Source of the DNA: Magnolia sinica
Lineage: Eukaryota; Streptophyta; Magnoliopsida; Magnoliales; Magnoliaceae
Direction of reading: 5' to 3'
Length of the DNA: 64,000 nt
NCBI RefSeq assembly: GCF_029962835.1
Contig: NC_080584.1
Span: 80,690,862-80,754,861 of the forward strand
The notes below the pieces were generated by a model that was not told the DNA's origin, did no database searches, and worked only from the letters and a program-made list of their open reading frames with translations. The position numbers and the translations under genes were made by a program. This document shows positions 23,827-37,149 of the stretch, one piece after another (position 1 is the first letter of the stretch; every line of letters starts with the position of its first letter).

Positions 23827-24660
23827 TCATGACATATAACTAGATGAATTTTGTCCATAATCGTAATAGTAACCCTCTCCTCCACTTCCACCTACGTCGC
23901 CAGAATCATCATTCGATTCTCTTTTTACGGATTCAACTATAGGAGAATTCTGGGCCGACTCCGAGCTGAATGTCTCCAAAAAATGGTTATTCACCTCTGT
24001 TGAATCAGATGGTGGGGATGCCTTCTCATCGTCCTCATTCATAAATGCAACAAGTTTTTTCAAATGCTTTTTATGATCCGATTTGTACGGGATTCTCAAC
24101 CACATATAAAATGTTGCAAGATTTTTAAGAAACTTTGATGGTTTACTTGTCCTGCTTCAGCATCATGTTGTCTTGGAGGTGATGTTATTGTCTGGTACTC
24201 CTTGATCCGGATGTCATTTACAATCTTTCTTTAACGGCCTCTTTATAATCGATTTCTTCTTGTTCCCTTAAAATTCTCTCTTATTCTTCTTCTCTACTAA
24301 TTATGGAAGGCTTGGAACCAGAGGCAAGTCCTCTGCTTAACCCTTCTTTATTTATAATAGGCCTACTTTTATATATTTTTGGGTTGGTTGTATTGGTTGT
24401 AGTTGTAAGGTGAGGAGTATTGGAAGTCTTTGTATTTGAGTTGAGAATGACTTTAAATAAATCTTGGACTTCCTGAGGAGCTTTGCTACATGGTGCGGCC
24501 TCTCCTTTTCGACAAGCCAAATGTAATTTGAGCCGATTTGTTTTATTGACAAATTGTTTTTTACACAACTTACATTGTAACTTTATCTTTCCATCTTGGG
24601 AGTAGACTTGGACTCCATAGTCTCAAATATCCGTCGATGCATCATCTTCCGATAATATAT
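23827..24660 (-). pseudogene. internally deleted hAT transposase (BED-finger type)
   Basis: The N-terminal piece reads DYGVQVYSQDGKIKLQCKLC then KKQFVNKTNRLKLHLACRKG and CSKAPQEVQDLF: a BED-like zinc finger with C-x2-C...H...C spacing, as in plant hAT proteins with a DUF659 domain. The C-terminal piece (24105-23827) reads WLRIPYKSDHKKHLKKLVAF, an acidic stretch, and a Gly/Tyr/Ser tail ending in a stop. The catalytic and dimerisation regions that should lie between are missing, so this is a Ds-like deletion derivative. It is distinct from the hAT gene immediately upstream. Confidence 0.7.
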
Positions 24661-24889
24661 CTACAGGTGTATATCTGGTTAGGTTAGGACTTAGGACAAT
24701 ATAAAAAAATAAGTTAAAGTCATGAATGAACGTAATTACCCAACATTCCAACAATATAATGATAAATTTAAACAATATTAACTAATTGAATATTACAGAT
24801 GAAAAAAGAGAAATATCCATCCACCCATAACCATAATATTACAATTTAACTGTAAAAAAGTAATTACAAATATGATTATATAACTTTTA

Positions 24890-26990
24890 AGCAAATGCAA
24901 CAAAAATAGAAGGCACTAGGCAGTGTCTCATCTTGCAACTGCAGGTACTGTCTCATCATACTTGTTACTCTCCTCTTCATCAAAATCCTCATCAACAGAG
25001 TTCCTTTTCCCCCATTTCGGACGTAGTCAATCTTATGTACAAATGAGCGCTTCAATCGATTCAAGTGTAAGTGAGCTTCTATACTTGCTTACAACCCTAC
25101 TCCCCGTACTAAAAGCAGATTCTGAAGCCACGGTTGAAATTAAAATTAATAATATGTCTCATGCCATTAACGAGAGCACAGGGTATTGTAAATTACCTAA
25201 TCTCGTCCTCCACCAGTCCAAAACATCAAATTCATCGCCTTTAGATTTTACAACTAGAAATGACTTCTTGAGATAGTCTTCAAGTTCTGATCTAGGCATC
25301 TGCATTTGAGTCTCTTTTCGCTGTGCCACGTAAGACATAAAATCATCTATCATTTCTTCTTGTGGTTCATCAACAACAGAATTAGAACCTATATGAGGAG
25401 ATTTTTCTTTTGCGGCGCACACATAGAAATTGTACAATTCACTGACTGCATTGGAAATCTTTTCGACCTCGGCGACACCCGTTGCACCATACAACTTACT
25501 ACATATGAATTCAACTATGATCATCTTGTATTAGGGATCAAGAATGACCACAACAACCATTAACAGACTACACTCAGACTAATACTTATCAAACTTTACC
25601 TGCATACCCATGGTCATTAAGTGTAAAAAGTCTAGTCCACTATTGCTTTTGCGCAAGACATCTTTTACTTTCTAAAGTTCAGGCAGAAATATATTTGTTG
25701 TTGGATACTTGCTGCTCGAAAATTTCTTCATACTGTTATAAAAACTAAAAAGAACTTGCGAACTAATTCAGCTCTTAATCAATTATCTTCAGAAGGCAAC
25801 CAAACATACGCACTATCACGCTCCGCATAGTAAGAAAATGCAGGTCTCAAATCTATCGCCGAATCCAATATTTCAAAAGTTGAATTCCAATGTGTCGTGA
25901 CGTCCAGCTTCATTATTCTCTGAATTGACAAATTCAACCACTTTATGATATCATTCCATGTATGTAATCATGAAGGTGACCCCTGTATGTACTTCACACT
26001 CTCTCTTATATTCTCGATCATGGGATCAATTGTTTTAAGTCCATCTTGTACAATTAAGTTTAGGATGTGGGCACAACACCTAACATGAGATATCTTTCCA
26101 CCAAAATACAGGTCACCGGTGGCCCTAAACTGGTTGCGAAAATTCGTTATCACGCTATCATTTGCAGAAGCATTGTCTAGAGTTATTGAGGAGATCTTCT
26201 TCTCGATTCCCCACTCTATAAGATATCTGTATATGTAGTTTGAAACCATCAAGCCACTATGAGGAGACGTAAGATAACGAAAGTTTATTATTCTCTTGCA
26301 GAGCCTCCATTCGGCATCAACGTAGTGAGCAGTTAGTGACATATACCTCTTTCGTTGATTATATGTCGTCCCCAAATTTGATGTCAGTCTAATTCGAAAA
26401 ATCGTTTCCAACTCTCATTTCAAGTTGAGCTTCTTGCTTACATACATTTTTATGCACAATCTCTTTATTGTTGTACGAGAGACCTTCTCGTATCTGAGGT
26501 TAAGACATCTATCTAGTTCAACAAAACAAGACTCCTTACCATTTGAAATGGTCGTTCATCAGTAATAATTAACTTGGCCATCAACTTATTCACCAGCTTT
26601 TTGTTATACTTGTAGATGGACAATGTACCCTTCGGTGAACCCACCGCAGATTGCGTAAATGAAAGTGTTTGTTGCCCTGCCATAGTTCTCACTTTTCTAT
26701 AACACTTCGAAATATGTTTTTTCAGAGTCGTGGTCGAACCATTTAATTATTTAAATACTGAGTCTTGCAGTACTTGCATTGTATCTTCACAGTGTTGTTC
26801 TTCAGGGTTACTTTTTCAAAATCGTCCTACACTTCTAATCTCTTTTTCGATTTTCTCGTAATATGTGACTGTGTGGTACTAGTATTAATGGGCACCTCTT
26901 TAGATTCAAGACTTAATCCTTCATCTTCAAGGATCATCGGCGATGTAATTGACCGACCGCCTGAAGTATTGAAAAGACCCTCACTTTTTA
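24890..26990 (-). pseudogene. decayed hAT (Ac-type, BED/RICESLEEPER-like) transposase
   Basis: Recognisable parts from N to C: BED finger VTLKNNTVKIQCKYC (about 26800, frame broken after it); TLKKHISKC and QTLSFTQSAVGS; catalytic region (26411-25968) with YMSLTAHYVDAEWRLCKRII, EKKISSITLDNASANDS, HVRCCAHILNLIVQDGL and IRESVKYIQGS; LDVTTHWNSTFEILDSAIDL (about 25900); dimerisation domain (25524-24900) with SELEDYLKKSF, FDVLDWWRTR, YPVLSLMA and [20 protein letters not shown] followed by [14 protein letters not shown]. At least five stops or frameshifts separate these parts, so no functional transposase is made. Confidence 0.85.
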
Positions 26991-27044
26991 TTCAATAGTT
27001 GAAATATACTAAATCATATTAGCATATGCAATCCAATGCTAACA

Positions 27045-27580
27045 AAGTTGTACTAAATCCTAAATTAGTTACTTATCCAATGTTGAATAAATTGTAATAC
27101 TTTCATATTCCCATTTAAACGTCCACGCCGAAATCCGACAGCATCTTCCCATGCCTCTCTAGATATGTTGATCTTCTGTTACATTTTGATGTCAAATATC
27201 TAAGCAATGTGAAAATATTTGGCATTGGAAATGAAACGGAAGAAACATATCTAAAGAGAAATGAGGAGATGGACCGCAGATCAGGCATGAACATTTAAAT
27301 AGATTATATGAAAGCATACTATCCATGTAACCTTGAACTGTCTAAAATGGGACAATTTGAACGATTTCTATACCACCAAAAACACAATATATATATGGCC
27401 ACATAAAAATTCTCAAATGGGTAACTAATTACCTAACTCACACTCGCAATTAAATCTTAAATTAGTTACCCATCCAAGGTTAGATTGTAATATTTTCATA
27501 TTCCCATTTAAACGTCCACGCCGAAAATCCAACAGCATCTCCCTATACCTCCCCAGATAAGTTGAACTTCTGTTACATTC
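27045..27580. repeat. duplicated hAT 5' flank (two ~115-bp copies)
   Basis: AAATTAGTTAC...TTCATATTCCCATTTAAACG followed by TCCACGCCGAAA occurs at about 27063 and again at about 27457. The spacer (27220-27440) has a further copy at 53950-54185 near a telomere-like tract. This is noncoding sequence of the hAT elements. Confidence 0.65.
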
Positions 27581-27869
27581 CCTCGATCTCTTAATTATGG
27601 ATCCTTGTTTGTTGAATGCGGACGGTTGGCCATTTTCATTTTTCCCATCAAGTAGACGCTCATCCAATGGTACAGCTAAGAAATCATGGAAGTGCAATGT
27701 TTGGTTTGTGGTCTATCCAAAGTCTCCAACGTGGGGCCAGGATGGTACCATCTGACTCAAGTTACTTACCATGCTACAAGTTATATTGTTCATTATTTTA
27801 AAACAAATGGTACCTGCTATTTATTGATGTCACGGTAGTGATGAATGGACCACCAATCGGATCATATGG

Positions 27870-28350
27870 CTTCCATGCTCGCCCCCACATAATGGACAGT
27901 CCACATCAAAGGTCTACCCCTAACGATGAATAACCCACATCCAAGGCAGGCCTCGCATAATGGACGGTGCACATAAAAGGCGGGCTCCACATGACGCATG
28001 GTGGATATTGAAAGTAGGTCCCACATGATAGGCAATGACATTGATGGTTGGCCTCATATGATAGATGACCCACATTAAAGGTGGGGCCCACGCAATGGAC
28101 AATCCACATTAAAAATGAGCCCCACATGATGGATGGGCCACATCCAATGTCCAAAATGATGGGCATCGCACATCCAAGGTGGGTCCCAAATGATGTATAA
28201 CCCACATCGAAGGTGGGTGGTCCACATTGAAGGTAGGCCGCATAGGATGGGCAGTTCACATTAAAGACAAGGTCAAGGTGAGCCCAATATAATGAATGGT
28301 CGACATCAAGGGTTGGGGCAGACTATAGACAGTAAATATTAATGGTGGAC
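27870..28350. repeat. degenerate minisatellite, ~35-40 bp unit
   Basis: Repeated phrases of the form CCACAT(C/T)(A/G)AAGGTGGG followed by CCCACATGATGGA. A dozen or so poorly conserved units can be counted. Antisense open frames through it reflect the lack of stops in the unit, not a gene. Confidence 0.7.
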
Positions 28351-28379
28351 CAAACAAACTTGAGGGTAAGTACTTAGGT

Positions 28380-29440
28380 GATGTTGAAAATCAAACATAC
28401 CTTTCTAACTTTTGACTGATAGGTGCGTGGTTTACTAAACATACTTGTGTGGTGAGTAAGTACAAATCAATAAAAGCTACTTGAACCATAAGTAGCTTAG
28501 GGACCAAAGACAACCCTCTGGAGACATCTGAGACATCCGTTTAAAAGCTATCGCGGAGGAATCCCCAGCTATTAGAAATCTCGCATTAAAAAATTAAAAA
28601 AGAAGAAGAAGAAGAAGAAGGAGATCGTGACCACATTCTCCCTGTTGCGCAGAGGTTGCTGCGTAATACCCTATACAGATTTCTTAGTTGCGTAAATCAG
28701 AATACGCAGAGGGAGATAGGCAACCTACAAAAGGGCCCTCCACTCTACTGTCCTACGAATATAACAAAAGAGAATGAACGAGAGTACGTAGGAGGGAGCG
28801 TCGGCCAGCCACCCAGCTGTTAGGGAAGAAAAGAGAGGGAGTAACGTCCAGCTCCCTGCTGGACGTAACAGAAAGAAAGGAAAGAAAAGAAAAAAAAGAA
28901 AAGAAAGGAAAAAGAAGGAAAGGAAAAGAAAAGAGAAAGAAAGAGAAGAAAAGAGAAATTTCGTGGTGATGTTACACCACGTCGAGTCATGAACGGGTTG
29001 ACTCAATGAAAGGATATCATCAAATCCATTTTTAGGCCAAGACTCAAGTGCTGATCAAGGTAAGTTAGCCATTTACGTGAAAGTCTATATTAAGTTTTGA
29101 TTTAGTTTAAATATGAAACCCCGAATTAAGCCCTAACCATATAATTGGCGTAATCTATGGGTGAAGTCGAATCTAACATGCACACACTAGGTCCTAACAA
29201 GATGAAAGGGCACTTCAACGTCAAAGGTGAGGGTTTTATTCTTTAAGCTTATACTAACTTAAGTTGTTATATTCATCCTGCCTTTTTACATGCCTTCTTG
29301 TTATTCTATCTTACTCTTTTACATGTCTCCACATTACTTTTAATTCTTCTTGCTATTATATGTTTTACTATCAATTATTTGCCCTTTTAAATTATAGTAT
29401 CATGTTGCTTACAAAGTAATCTTTCTAAATTTATGTGGGG
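28380..29440. other. noncoding, with GAA microsatellite and polypurine tract
   Basis: A (GAA)n run at 28598-28622 and a nearly pure A/G stretch of about 100 bases at 28868-28965. The segment 28630-28860 has the GC content and layout of an LTR or promoter leader, but I find no partner copy in the window. No gene. Confidence 0.4.
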
Positions 29441-29464
29441 CTATGATACAAGTTTTGCCCTTGC

Positions 29465-29620
29465 CTTACCAAATTTATTGAGTTGGCCCTGCCACTCTCC
29501 TTATCAAAGAATCGGCCATTGCCGCTCTTCTATTTACTGAGTTGGTCATTACCACTCTCCTTATTAAAGAATCGACCGTTGCTGCTCTTCTATTTGTTAT
29601 GATGGCCATTGCCACTATTT
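29465..29620. repeat. tandem repeat, ~60-bp unit, ~2.6 copies
   Basis: The unit holds GAGTTGGCC, CCACTCTCCTTATCAAAGAA and GCCGCTCTTCTATTT, seen in full twice and partly a third time. Confidence 0.75.
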
Positions 29621-29854
29621 GAGTTAATGGTGCATGTTCAATCATTTGCCATGTGGCTCACTTGAGTTTTGGATTTACGTTAGTTTTGAGCCCATGTCCT
29701 AATATGATACAAAAAAACAGATGGAAGGAGTGGATTTCTCACAAACAACACGATGGCCCCACTAGCTTCCCATCTTCCTACGAAAGCCATGTGCAGGAAA
29801 TCCACGTCCACAACTTTGATGGATTGTTAATGTCATCAAGTTCCGCATGACCTA

Positions 29855-30250
29855 ACATGATGAATGTGTTATATCCACACCGACCAGACATTTGAAAATA
29901 TTATTTTAAGTCATGAGCCCAAAAATGAGGCAGATCCAAAGCTCAAGTAACCACACCACAAAATGTAATGAGGACAATGATTCTTACTGTTGAAACCTTC
30001 TTAAGGCCCACCATGATGTTTATTTGTCATTCAACTTGTTCATGAAGTAACACAGACCTGGATGAAGGAAAAAAAAAAAACATGTATGAAATTGATCCAA
30101 AACTTCTTCAGCCCTAAGAAGCCTTCACAGATAGATGTTCAATCATGATAACTTTGTGGTTTGGTCTACTCGAGCATTGAATTTGCCTCATTTTTGGGAC
30201 AATGCCCCTAAAATGATTTCGTAAAATGGATGAATGATGTAGATATAATA
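29855..30250. mobile_element. hairpin MITE body
   Basis: Left arm TGATGAATGTGTTATATCCA followed by CACCG; right arm AAATGGATGAATGATGTAGA followed by TATAATACATTA. Middle has AAGGCCCACCATGATGTTTA and GATCCAAAACTTCTTCAG. It lies just left of the LTR element and its minisatellite. Confidence 0.6.
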
Positions 30251-30309
30251 CATTACCACGCAATCACTATTCGCATCACCGCAATCAGTTTCCGTTTAAA
30301 TACCGGTAG

Positions 30310-30346
30310 GTTGTCATGTGTTAAGGGCCGAGGTTGTGAGGGTCGG
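30310..30346. repeat. left part of 23-bp minisatellite split by the LTR element
   Basis: GGTTGTCATGTGTTAAGGGC followed by CGAGGTTGTGAGGGTCGG. The final GTCGG is the target duplication of the LTR element; the array resumes at 39826. Confidence 0.7.
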
Positions 30347-32299
30347 TGTCACGCCCCAAAATCCGGGTACAGAGTGTGCACCCTCAGACCCGAGTTTTGG
30401 TTCGTAACTTATACACAAAGTATACCAACTTAATTCTTTAATTAGTTTAATCGCATGTGATATTTACATTCAATATAAAGTCCACCATAATCTCAATCAC
30501 ACATACATAATACATAACACTGATCAACTAAGCATTTATAAATCTTGATAATCCTTAAAATAAAATAAACCTTAAAATTATTCATTTATTATACCATTAT
30601 ACTATAATGATATTTATTCCATACTAATATTGGTCCAAAGAAATAAAGCTAAATAATTCCTTAAAGTCTCAAAATAAATACCAGTATGCATTATTCGTTA
30701 ATTAAGCTTTGCTAACAAAATAAAACATATAATTAAAAATTTTCTAATGCAACCACTTCATCCTCAGATAAGTATGGCCATGATTCAGGTGGGTCGTGTT
30801 CAGGTACAGTAGATCCTTCCGGTTCTTGCGCCACGTCATCTGCTAATGGCTCCTCTGTATGGTTTTTCCATCAAAAAAAAAAATATAAGCTGGCCAGGCT
30901 TAGTGATATAACCCAGCATGGTTCATAATCATAATAATTAAAATAATGCAAAAATACATATACAAAGATATGAATGTAAAATGGGGTATGAATGCATCAG
31001 ATGGAGTGATCGTCCATCTGCTTGAGTTGGAGGTCGTCAACCTGTATCCACCCGTTGGGTAGGCTTCCACCTTTCGGTAGGCTTGAGCATAGCCCGCATC
31101 TGGTAACGCTCTACCAGGATCGACATTTCTTCCAGGGATGGCCCCTAGGATCGACCATGCATTATGCAATGCAATGAATGAGGGATGATAAGTAAATGCG
31201 TATTTTTCATATTTGGCATAGTTGTCTCAATTAAAATATTCACATATAAATTTATCATACAATTATTATAACAAAATATTCAAACCAGTAAATAAATCAA
31301 ACAATCGCAATGATTTATTTTAATTTTAATGAATTATGAGACAAGTTGAGTCACTCACCTGAGTTTGGTAGTGTTGACTCTGCAATGTAATTAGGTTGAT
31401 TTAAATGTCGGGATCCTATCAATTATATCAATGGTATTATTATTCATTTATTTGTATTACATGGTGGGGCCCACCTTTGATTAACATCCTAGTGGCCAGA
31501 TCCAAAATAATTAAATAATTCAAATTTATATTTTATTTTTTTCTCCCTCACAAGATTTTAAAATTTAATGATAATTACTTGATCAGGGTGGTCCATCGAA
31601 TGGTCAGATCATTCAGATTCTTGAGGTCTTGTCATGTTTTACCTCTATGCATTTGAGGAGTGGTGTGGATCCACCTATGGCCCATCTTGACCTTCTACGC
31701 CAAGTGATAGTAACACTTGTGCAAAATATCCAAGATTCCTTTATCAAACACTTCTAGGTCTAACTAATGTGGCTCATCTGATGGTTAGATTGATCTGAAT
31801 ATTAGGGCCTTTGTATATTTTGGCCTTAGGGATCATATGATCCGTACAGACCAAATCTATTTTGATCAGATACGCACCAACTATAATTACATAATTTTAG
31901 GTTCACCTCACCTTTAAAGGGCCTCCACCCATAATCCAATACAATGAACGTGTGACCAATCCACACCGTTCATTACATTCACCGAATCAATTTATATTAG
32001 ATATATAAAAATACTAGAATGAGGACGATATACATACCCGATGTAAGCACTCCAAAATTTCTTTCTCCCTTTCTCTGTTGTCGCATGCAGCCTTTTTGTT
32101 AATATTTTAGTTTGACTAGAACTCTTTTTATCTTGAGAGATGCGAGGAGTGTTTAGAGGTATATTTAAACTAAACGAGTTAAAGATTTAGATAAGATAGG
32201 AGATAAGGTAGGTTTAAAATAAATAAATAATAATAAAGATAAGATTAAACATATATATATATATATATTAATATTATTAAATTATTCACGGCCCTAAAA
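30347..32299 (-). repeat. 3' LTR of the chromovirus
   Basis: 1953 bp; in plus-strand reading starts TGTCACGCCCCAAAAT and ends CGGCCCTAA-type. Pairs with 37865-39825. An old relative is recognisable at about 50275-51620. Confidence 0.92.
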
Positions 32300-32375
32300 G
32301 AAAATTTTCGTCCTCGAAATTTACCTGAAATTACTGCTCAAAGAGATGAGGATATTTTTCACAAATTTCTCTTTC

Positions 32376-33776
32376 CTACTCCCAAGATGCTTCGTCTACT
32401 TCATGATGACTCCATAAAACCTTGACTAAATGCACCGTCTTAGTGCATAACATGTGCTCCTTGCGATCCAGTATTCGAACTGGTTTCTCCACGTAAGATG
32501 TATTTTCCTGTAAATCGAGATCTTGCCATTCAATCACATGAGAATCATCCCTCTTGTACTTCCGTAGCATCGATACATGGAAAACATTATGGACATTGGC
32601 CAACTGAGGAGGTAATGCAAGTCGATATGCCACTGCTCCAATCCGCTCTAATATTTCAAATGGTCCGATAAAACGTGGTGCGAGTTTTCCCTTAGTACCA
32701 AATCGCATCAATCCCTTCATGGGAGAAACCTTCAAAAACACGTGGTCTCCTACTGTGAACTTTAGATCTCGTCTTCGATTGTCGGCATAGCTCTTTTGAC
32801 GACTCTGGGCAGCTTGTAGTCGCTTTCGAATAATTTCAACTTTTTCAGCAGCTTCTTGAACAACATCTGGCCCAATTAAACATTTCTCACCTACCTCGGC
32901 CCAACAGTTTGGTGCTCGGCAAGGACGTCCATACAAGACTTCGTACGAAACCATACCAATGCTTGCTCAGTAACTATTGTTGTAGGTGAATTCGGCATAA
33001 TGTATGTTGTCGTCCCAGCTCCCCTTGAAATCCAGAGCGCATGCACGTAACAAGTCTTCTAATATTTGATTCACACGTTCCGTTTGCCCATTAGATTGTG
33101 GATGATATGCTGTGCTGTAATCCGTAGTCGTACCCATAGCTTCCTGTAGACTTGTCCAGAATCGCGAAGTAAAACGTGGGTCTCGATCCGATACAATAGA
33201 ACTAGGGATACCATGAAGTATCACTATTTTCTTGATGTATAGCTTGGCGAGTTCCTCCATTGAATAATTGATACGGACAGGAATAAAGTGTGCTGACTTG
33301 GTCAGTCGATCGACAATTACCCAAATTGAATCGTGTTTCTTTTATGTCTTAGGAAGACCGACTATAAAGTCCATAGAAATACAATCCCACTTCCACTCAG
33401 GTACTTTCAGAGGCTGCAATAATCCTGATGGGTTCTGATGATCCGCCTTTACCTGCTGACACACAAAACATCTCGACACATAATCAGCGATTTCTCTCTT
33501 CATATTCGGCCACCAAAATGATCGTTTCACACTATGATACATCTTTGTGCTTCCCGGATGAATTGTAAACTTAGTTCGGTGAGCATCATTTAGAATATCG
33601 TCTTTTAGATCTGGAATATTAGGCACACAGAGTCGACCTTGATACTGAATTCCCTTATCGTCCCCCATACTCCAATCTGAAGTCTTATCATTTTGATACT
33701 TGGCTATCATTTTTAAAAACCACTCATCATTCGTTTGAGCTTCAATTATTCGCTCCACAAGAGTCCGTTTTACCAT
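32376..33776 (-). pseudogene. fossil integrase region with chromodomain-like C-terminus
   Basis: HHCC zinc region (HRTKFTIHPGSTKMYHSVKR, then CFVCQQVKADHQNPSGLLQP), integrase core (WDCISMDFIVGLPKT; IPSSIVSDRDPRFTSRFW; YHPQSNGQTERVNQ; YAEFTYNNSY) and [20 protein letters not shown]. The C-terminus [19 protein letters not shown] is chromodomain-like, as in Tekay/Del elements. Broken. Confidence 0.88.
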
Positions 33777-33815
33777 AATGTTACATATGCAAATCTTCTT
33801 TTCTTGAAAATTTAA

Positions 33816-35072
33816 TCAAATATCAAACTCTCTAATGAAATTCAACATTTCCCATTCGTGTACCATTAAGCTGGTTACACTCTTTTGTTTATATTCTTTT
33901 ATACTCAAAGCATCAGCAACCAGATTAGCCTTACCCAGATGATAGGACAACGAGAAATCATAATCCTTAAGAAATTCCATCCATCTTCTCTGCCTCATGT
34001 TCAAGTCCTTCTGAGAGAATAGATACCTCAAACTCTTATGATCTGTATAAAGCTCGAACTGTTCGCCATATAAGTAATGCCGCCAAATCTTCAATGCAAA
34101 TACAATAGCACCCAACTCTAGGTCATGAGTTGGATAATTACGCTCATGGAGTTTAAGCTGCCTTGATGCATATGCGATCACCTTGCCCCCTTACATTAAT
34201 ACACAACCTAGACCTTTAGTTGATGCATCAGTGTAAACTTCAAATACCAACCCATCCTTCGGGAGGGTTAGAATGGGAGTTGAGGTTAAGAGTTGCTTCA
34301 GTTCAGCAAAAGCTTCTTCACACTTTTCAGTCCACTTGAAGGGCACTCCTTTTCGAGTTAAACTCGTTAGCGGTCCGACAATCTTCGAAAAATCCTTAAT
34401 AAACCTTCTATAATACCCAGCGAGCCCAAGAAAGCTTTTAACTTCTGACACACTTGTGGGTTGTTCCCACTTCACTACAGCTTCGATCTTCATAGGGTCA
34501 ACCGCAATACCTTTTTCTGAAACAATATGCCCAAGAAATTTAACACTCTCTTTCCAGAACTCACACTTAGAAAACTTAGCATATAACTGGTTATCTTTTA
34601 GAGTCTGCAATGTTGTCCTTAGATGTAGCTCATGCTCTTCACCAGTCTTCGAGTAAATCAGAATGTCATCAATGAACACGATGATAAAGTTATCCAGATA
34701 AAGCTGGAATACCCTATTCATCAGGTCCATAAATACTGCAGGTGCATTGGTCAACCCGAACGGCATGACCAAGAATTCATAATGACCATAACGTGTTCTG
34801 AAAGCAGTTTTACAGATATCCTCTTCTTTAACACGTAATTGGTGGTAACCTGATCTCAAATCGATCTTAGAAAAATATCGAGCTCCTTTCAACTGATCAA
34901 ACAAATCATCTATACGGGGTAATGGGTACTTATTTTTAATCGTCATCTGATTTAAGCGACGATAATCAATACACAACCGTCGAGTGACATCCTTTTTATT
35001 TACAAAAAGTACTGGCACACCCCAAGGAGAAGTACTTGGTCGAATAAATCCTCGGGACCTCAAATCTTCCAA
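33816..35072 (-). pseudogene. fossil reverse transcriptase and RNase H region
   Basis: RT blocks: [92 protein letters not shown]. RNase H blocks: [52 protein letters not shown]. Typical Ty3/Gypsy. Broken. Confidence 0.92.
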
Positions 35073-35198
35073 CTACTCATTCAGCTCCTTCAATTCAATA
35101 GACGCCATTCGATATGGAGACATAGATATTGGTGCCGATCCTGGTAAGAGATTGATACCAAAATCCACTTCTCGCCGAGGTGGTAGTCCTGGTATATC

Positions 35199-35570
35199 TT
35201 AAAAAACTTCAGGATATTCCTGCACAACCGGAATCAAATCCACTATTTTTTCTTGTTTCTCATTACCAATCAATGTCATAACACGCTCGATCTTCTCATT
35301 CTTCTTCTTCCCCTGAATCATAATTGGTTCTCTTCTTGGCGCTGCAAAAGTAACTGTCTTCGCATAACAATCCAACGTCGCATGATTTCGAGTAAGCCAA
35401 TCCATTCCGAGAATAACATCGTATCCCACCATACTCATTTCTATTAAATTAGCTAATATAGGAATATCGTCTATCATAAGGGGAATAGATTTACAGATTT
35501 TGTCCAAAATAATTGACTTGCCGATGGGGGATTCTACAAAAATTTGCTTATCTAGGATTTCTGACTTCAA
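35199..35570 (-). pseudogene. fossil aspartic protease region
   Basis: VILGMDWLTRNHATLDC is the conserved C-terminal half of the retropepsin domain in Ty3/Gypsy polyproteins. Part of the dead element. Confidence 0.75.
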
Positions 35571-35760
35571 TCTTAACCGAGATACTAACGACGATGAAAT
35601 AAAAGATAAAGTAGCCCCAGAATCAAATAATACAAAAAATCGAAGTACCGTGCGTTTCGATCATACCTTCCACAACGTTATTATTTTCTTTTAGATTCTC
35701 CTTAGATGAGATGGAATAAACCCGTGCACGTGGTGGCTGTTGTCTGTTAGGATGATTCCC

Positions 35761-37149
35761 TTAGCCTTGAGGAATTGATGGAGATGGTCGATTTTGCTGA
35801 TTCTGCTGTGGTCGAGGCGGTTGGGTATGTGATGCTTGTGATGTCTGACTTGTTGGTTGAGATGATGCTGGAAGTTGCAATCGCGGTGGTATCTGTTGAA
35901 GAGGCGTTATACCCATATCTCTCATCTTAGTTCTGCACACCTGAGCCATGTGACCATACTTACCACAGTACGCACAATTTCCTGAAAAATATTGCTCTTG
36001 GGTTCTCAGTGTTGATGATTGAATTTTCATTCTGGGTTTCTTCTCTGGTGGTTGGTGTTGCGTAAGTGTCGGCCTATATCTTTGTCCTGTTTCTTTTAAC
36101 TGAACACGAGATTTGAGAAACCGCTCTGTATCTTGTTCTGCTCATAAGGCCTTATCGACTACTTCTGAGTATTTCTTCACATCCACACAACAAAATTTTG
36201 TTCTGATATTATGTCTTAACCCTTCTTTAAATTTTGTAATCTTATAATCTTCATCTTCCATTACTTTTGGCACATATCTTGCTAATTTAGCAAATTTTGC
36301 TTCATACTAGGCTACTGACATGGAACCTTGTTCTAGCTTTGAAAATTCCACCATTTTTTGGATGCGGTATGCTTTAGGAAAATATTTCTCACGGAACTTT
36401 TCCTGAAATTCATTCCAGGTCCACACATGATTAGCTAGAACCATTCTCTTTGCAGCTCTCCACCATACATCGGCTTCGCCCTGAAGAATAAAGGACACCA
36501 GTCTAACTTTCTGATCATCAGGGCAGTTCATGGCTTCTAGTACTTTCTCAATCTGCTTCAACCAATCTTCTGCTATTGATGGGTCAGATGTACCCTTGAA
36601 TACTGGTGGTCGTAACCTTGAAAACCTTTCAAGCAAATCTACCTCACGAGGCTGATCAAACCTTAGTGAAGATGTGTTCCGTTGATGTTGGGGTGTCTGA
36701 TTTAAGGTGGCTAACATGTCCCACTGAACGGCGAACTGTTCCTGTTGTTGTTTTAGCATTCCCGCCATTTGTGCTACCAACCCAAAGGCAGCATCCCACG
36801 GCTGAACATTTGGTCCCGCGAGGTTAGTTCGAATAGTGGTTGGGGATAACGGGAGTTGCGTACTAGGTCCAACATCTGCCATGTTAACTGGAGGAGGAGG
36901 CGATGGAGGAGCTTGCCCTGCTTCATTGACTTCATTCTCGTCTTGCTCATCAGGAGCTGTTCCAGATTCTTCAGGAATAAGAGGATTTAGTAAGGGAGTA
37001 TCTGGGAGAGGTGCGCTTACGGATGGTATTAAATCACGAATACTACGTGTCTTCTTAGGGGTCATAACTCCTATAAGATAAATTATTAATAATTCAGTAG
37101 ACTTTATAGATTCTCTAATATTATAAAAATACGTCAGCATTATTAACAA
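35761..37149 (-). pseudogene. fossil gag region with CCHC zinc knuckle
   Basis: Retrotransposon gag domain (FSRLRPPVFKGTSDPSIAED then WLKQIEKVLEAMNCPDDQKV and QGEADVWWRAAKRM; FQEKFREKYFPKAYRIQKM) and, further on, the zinc knuckle CAYCGKYGHMAQVC. A Pro/Gln-rich linker follows the knuckle. Broken. Confidence 0.85.

Noticed and set aside
27906-28259. 117-codon minus-strand frame
   Set aside because: Lies wholly in a minisatellite; periodic peptide with no family likeness.
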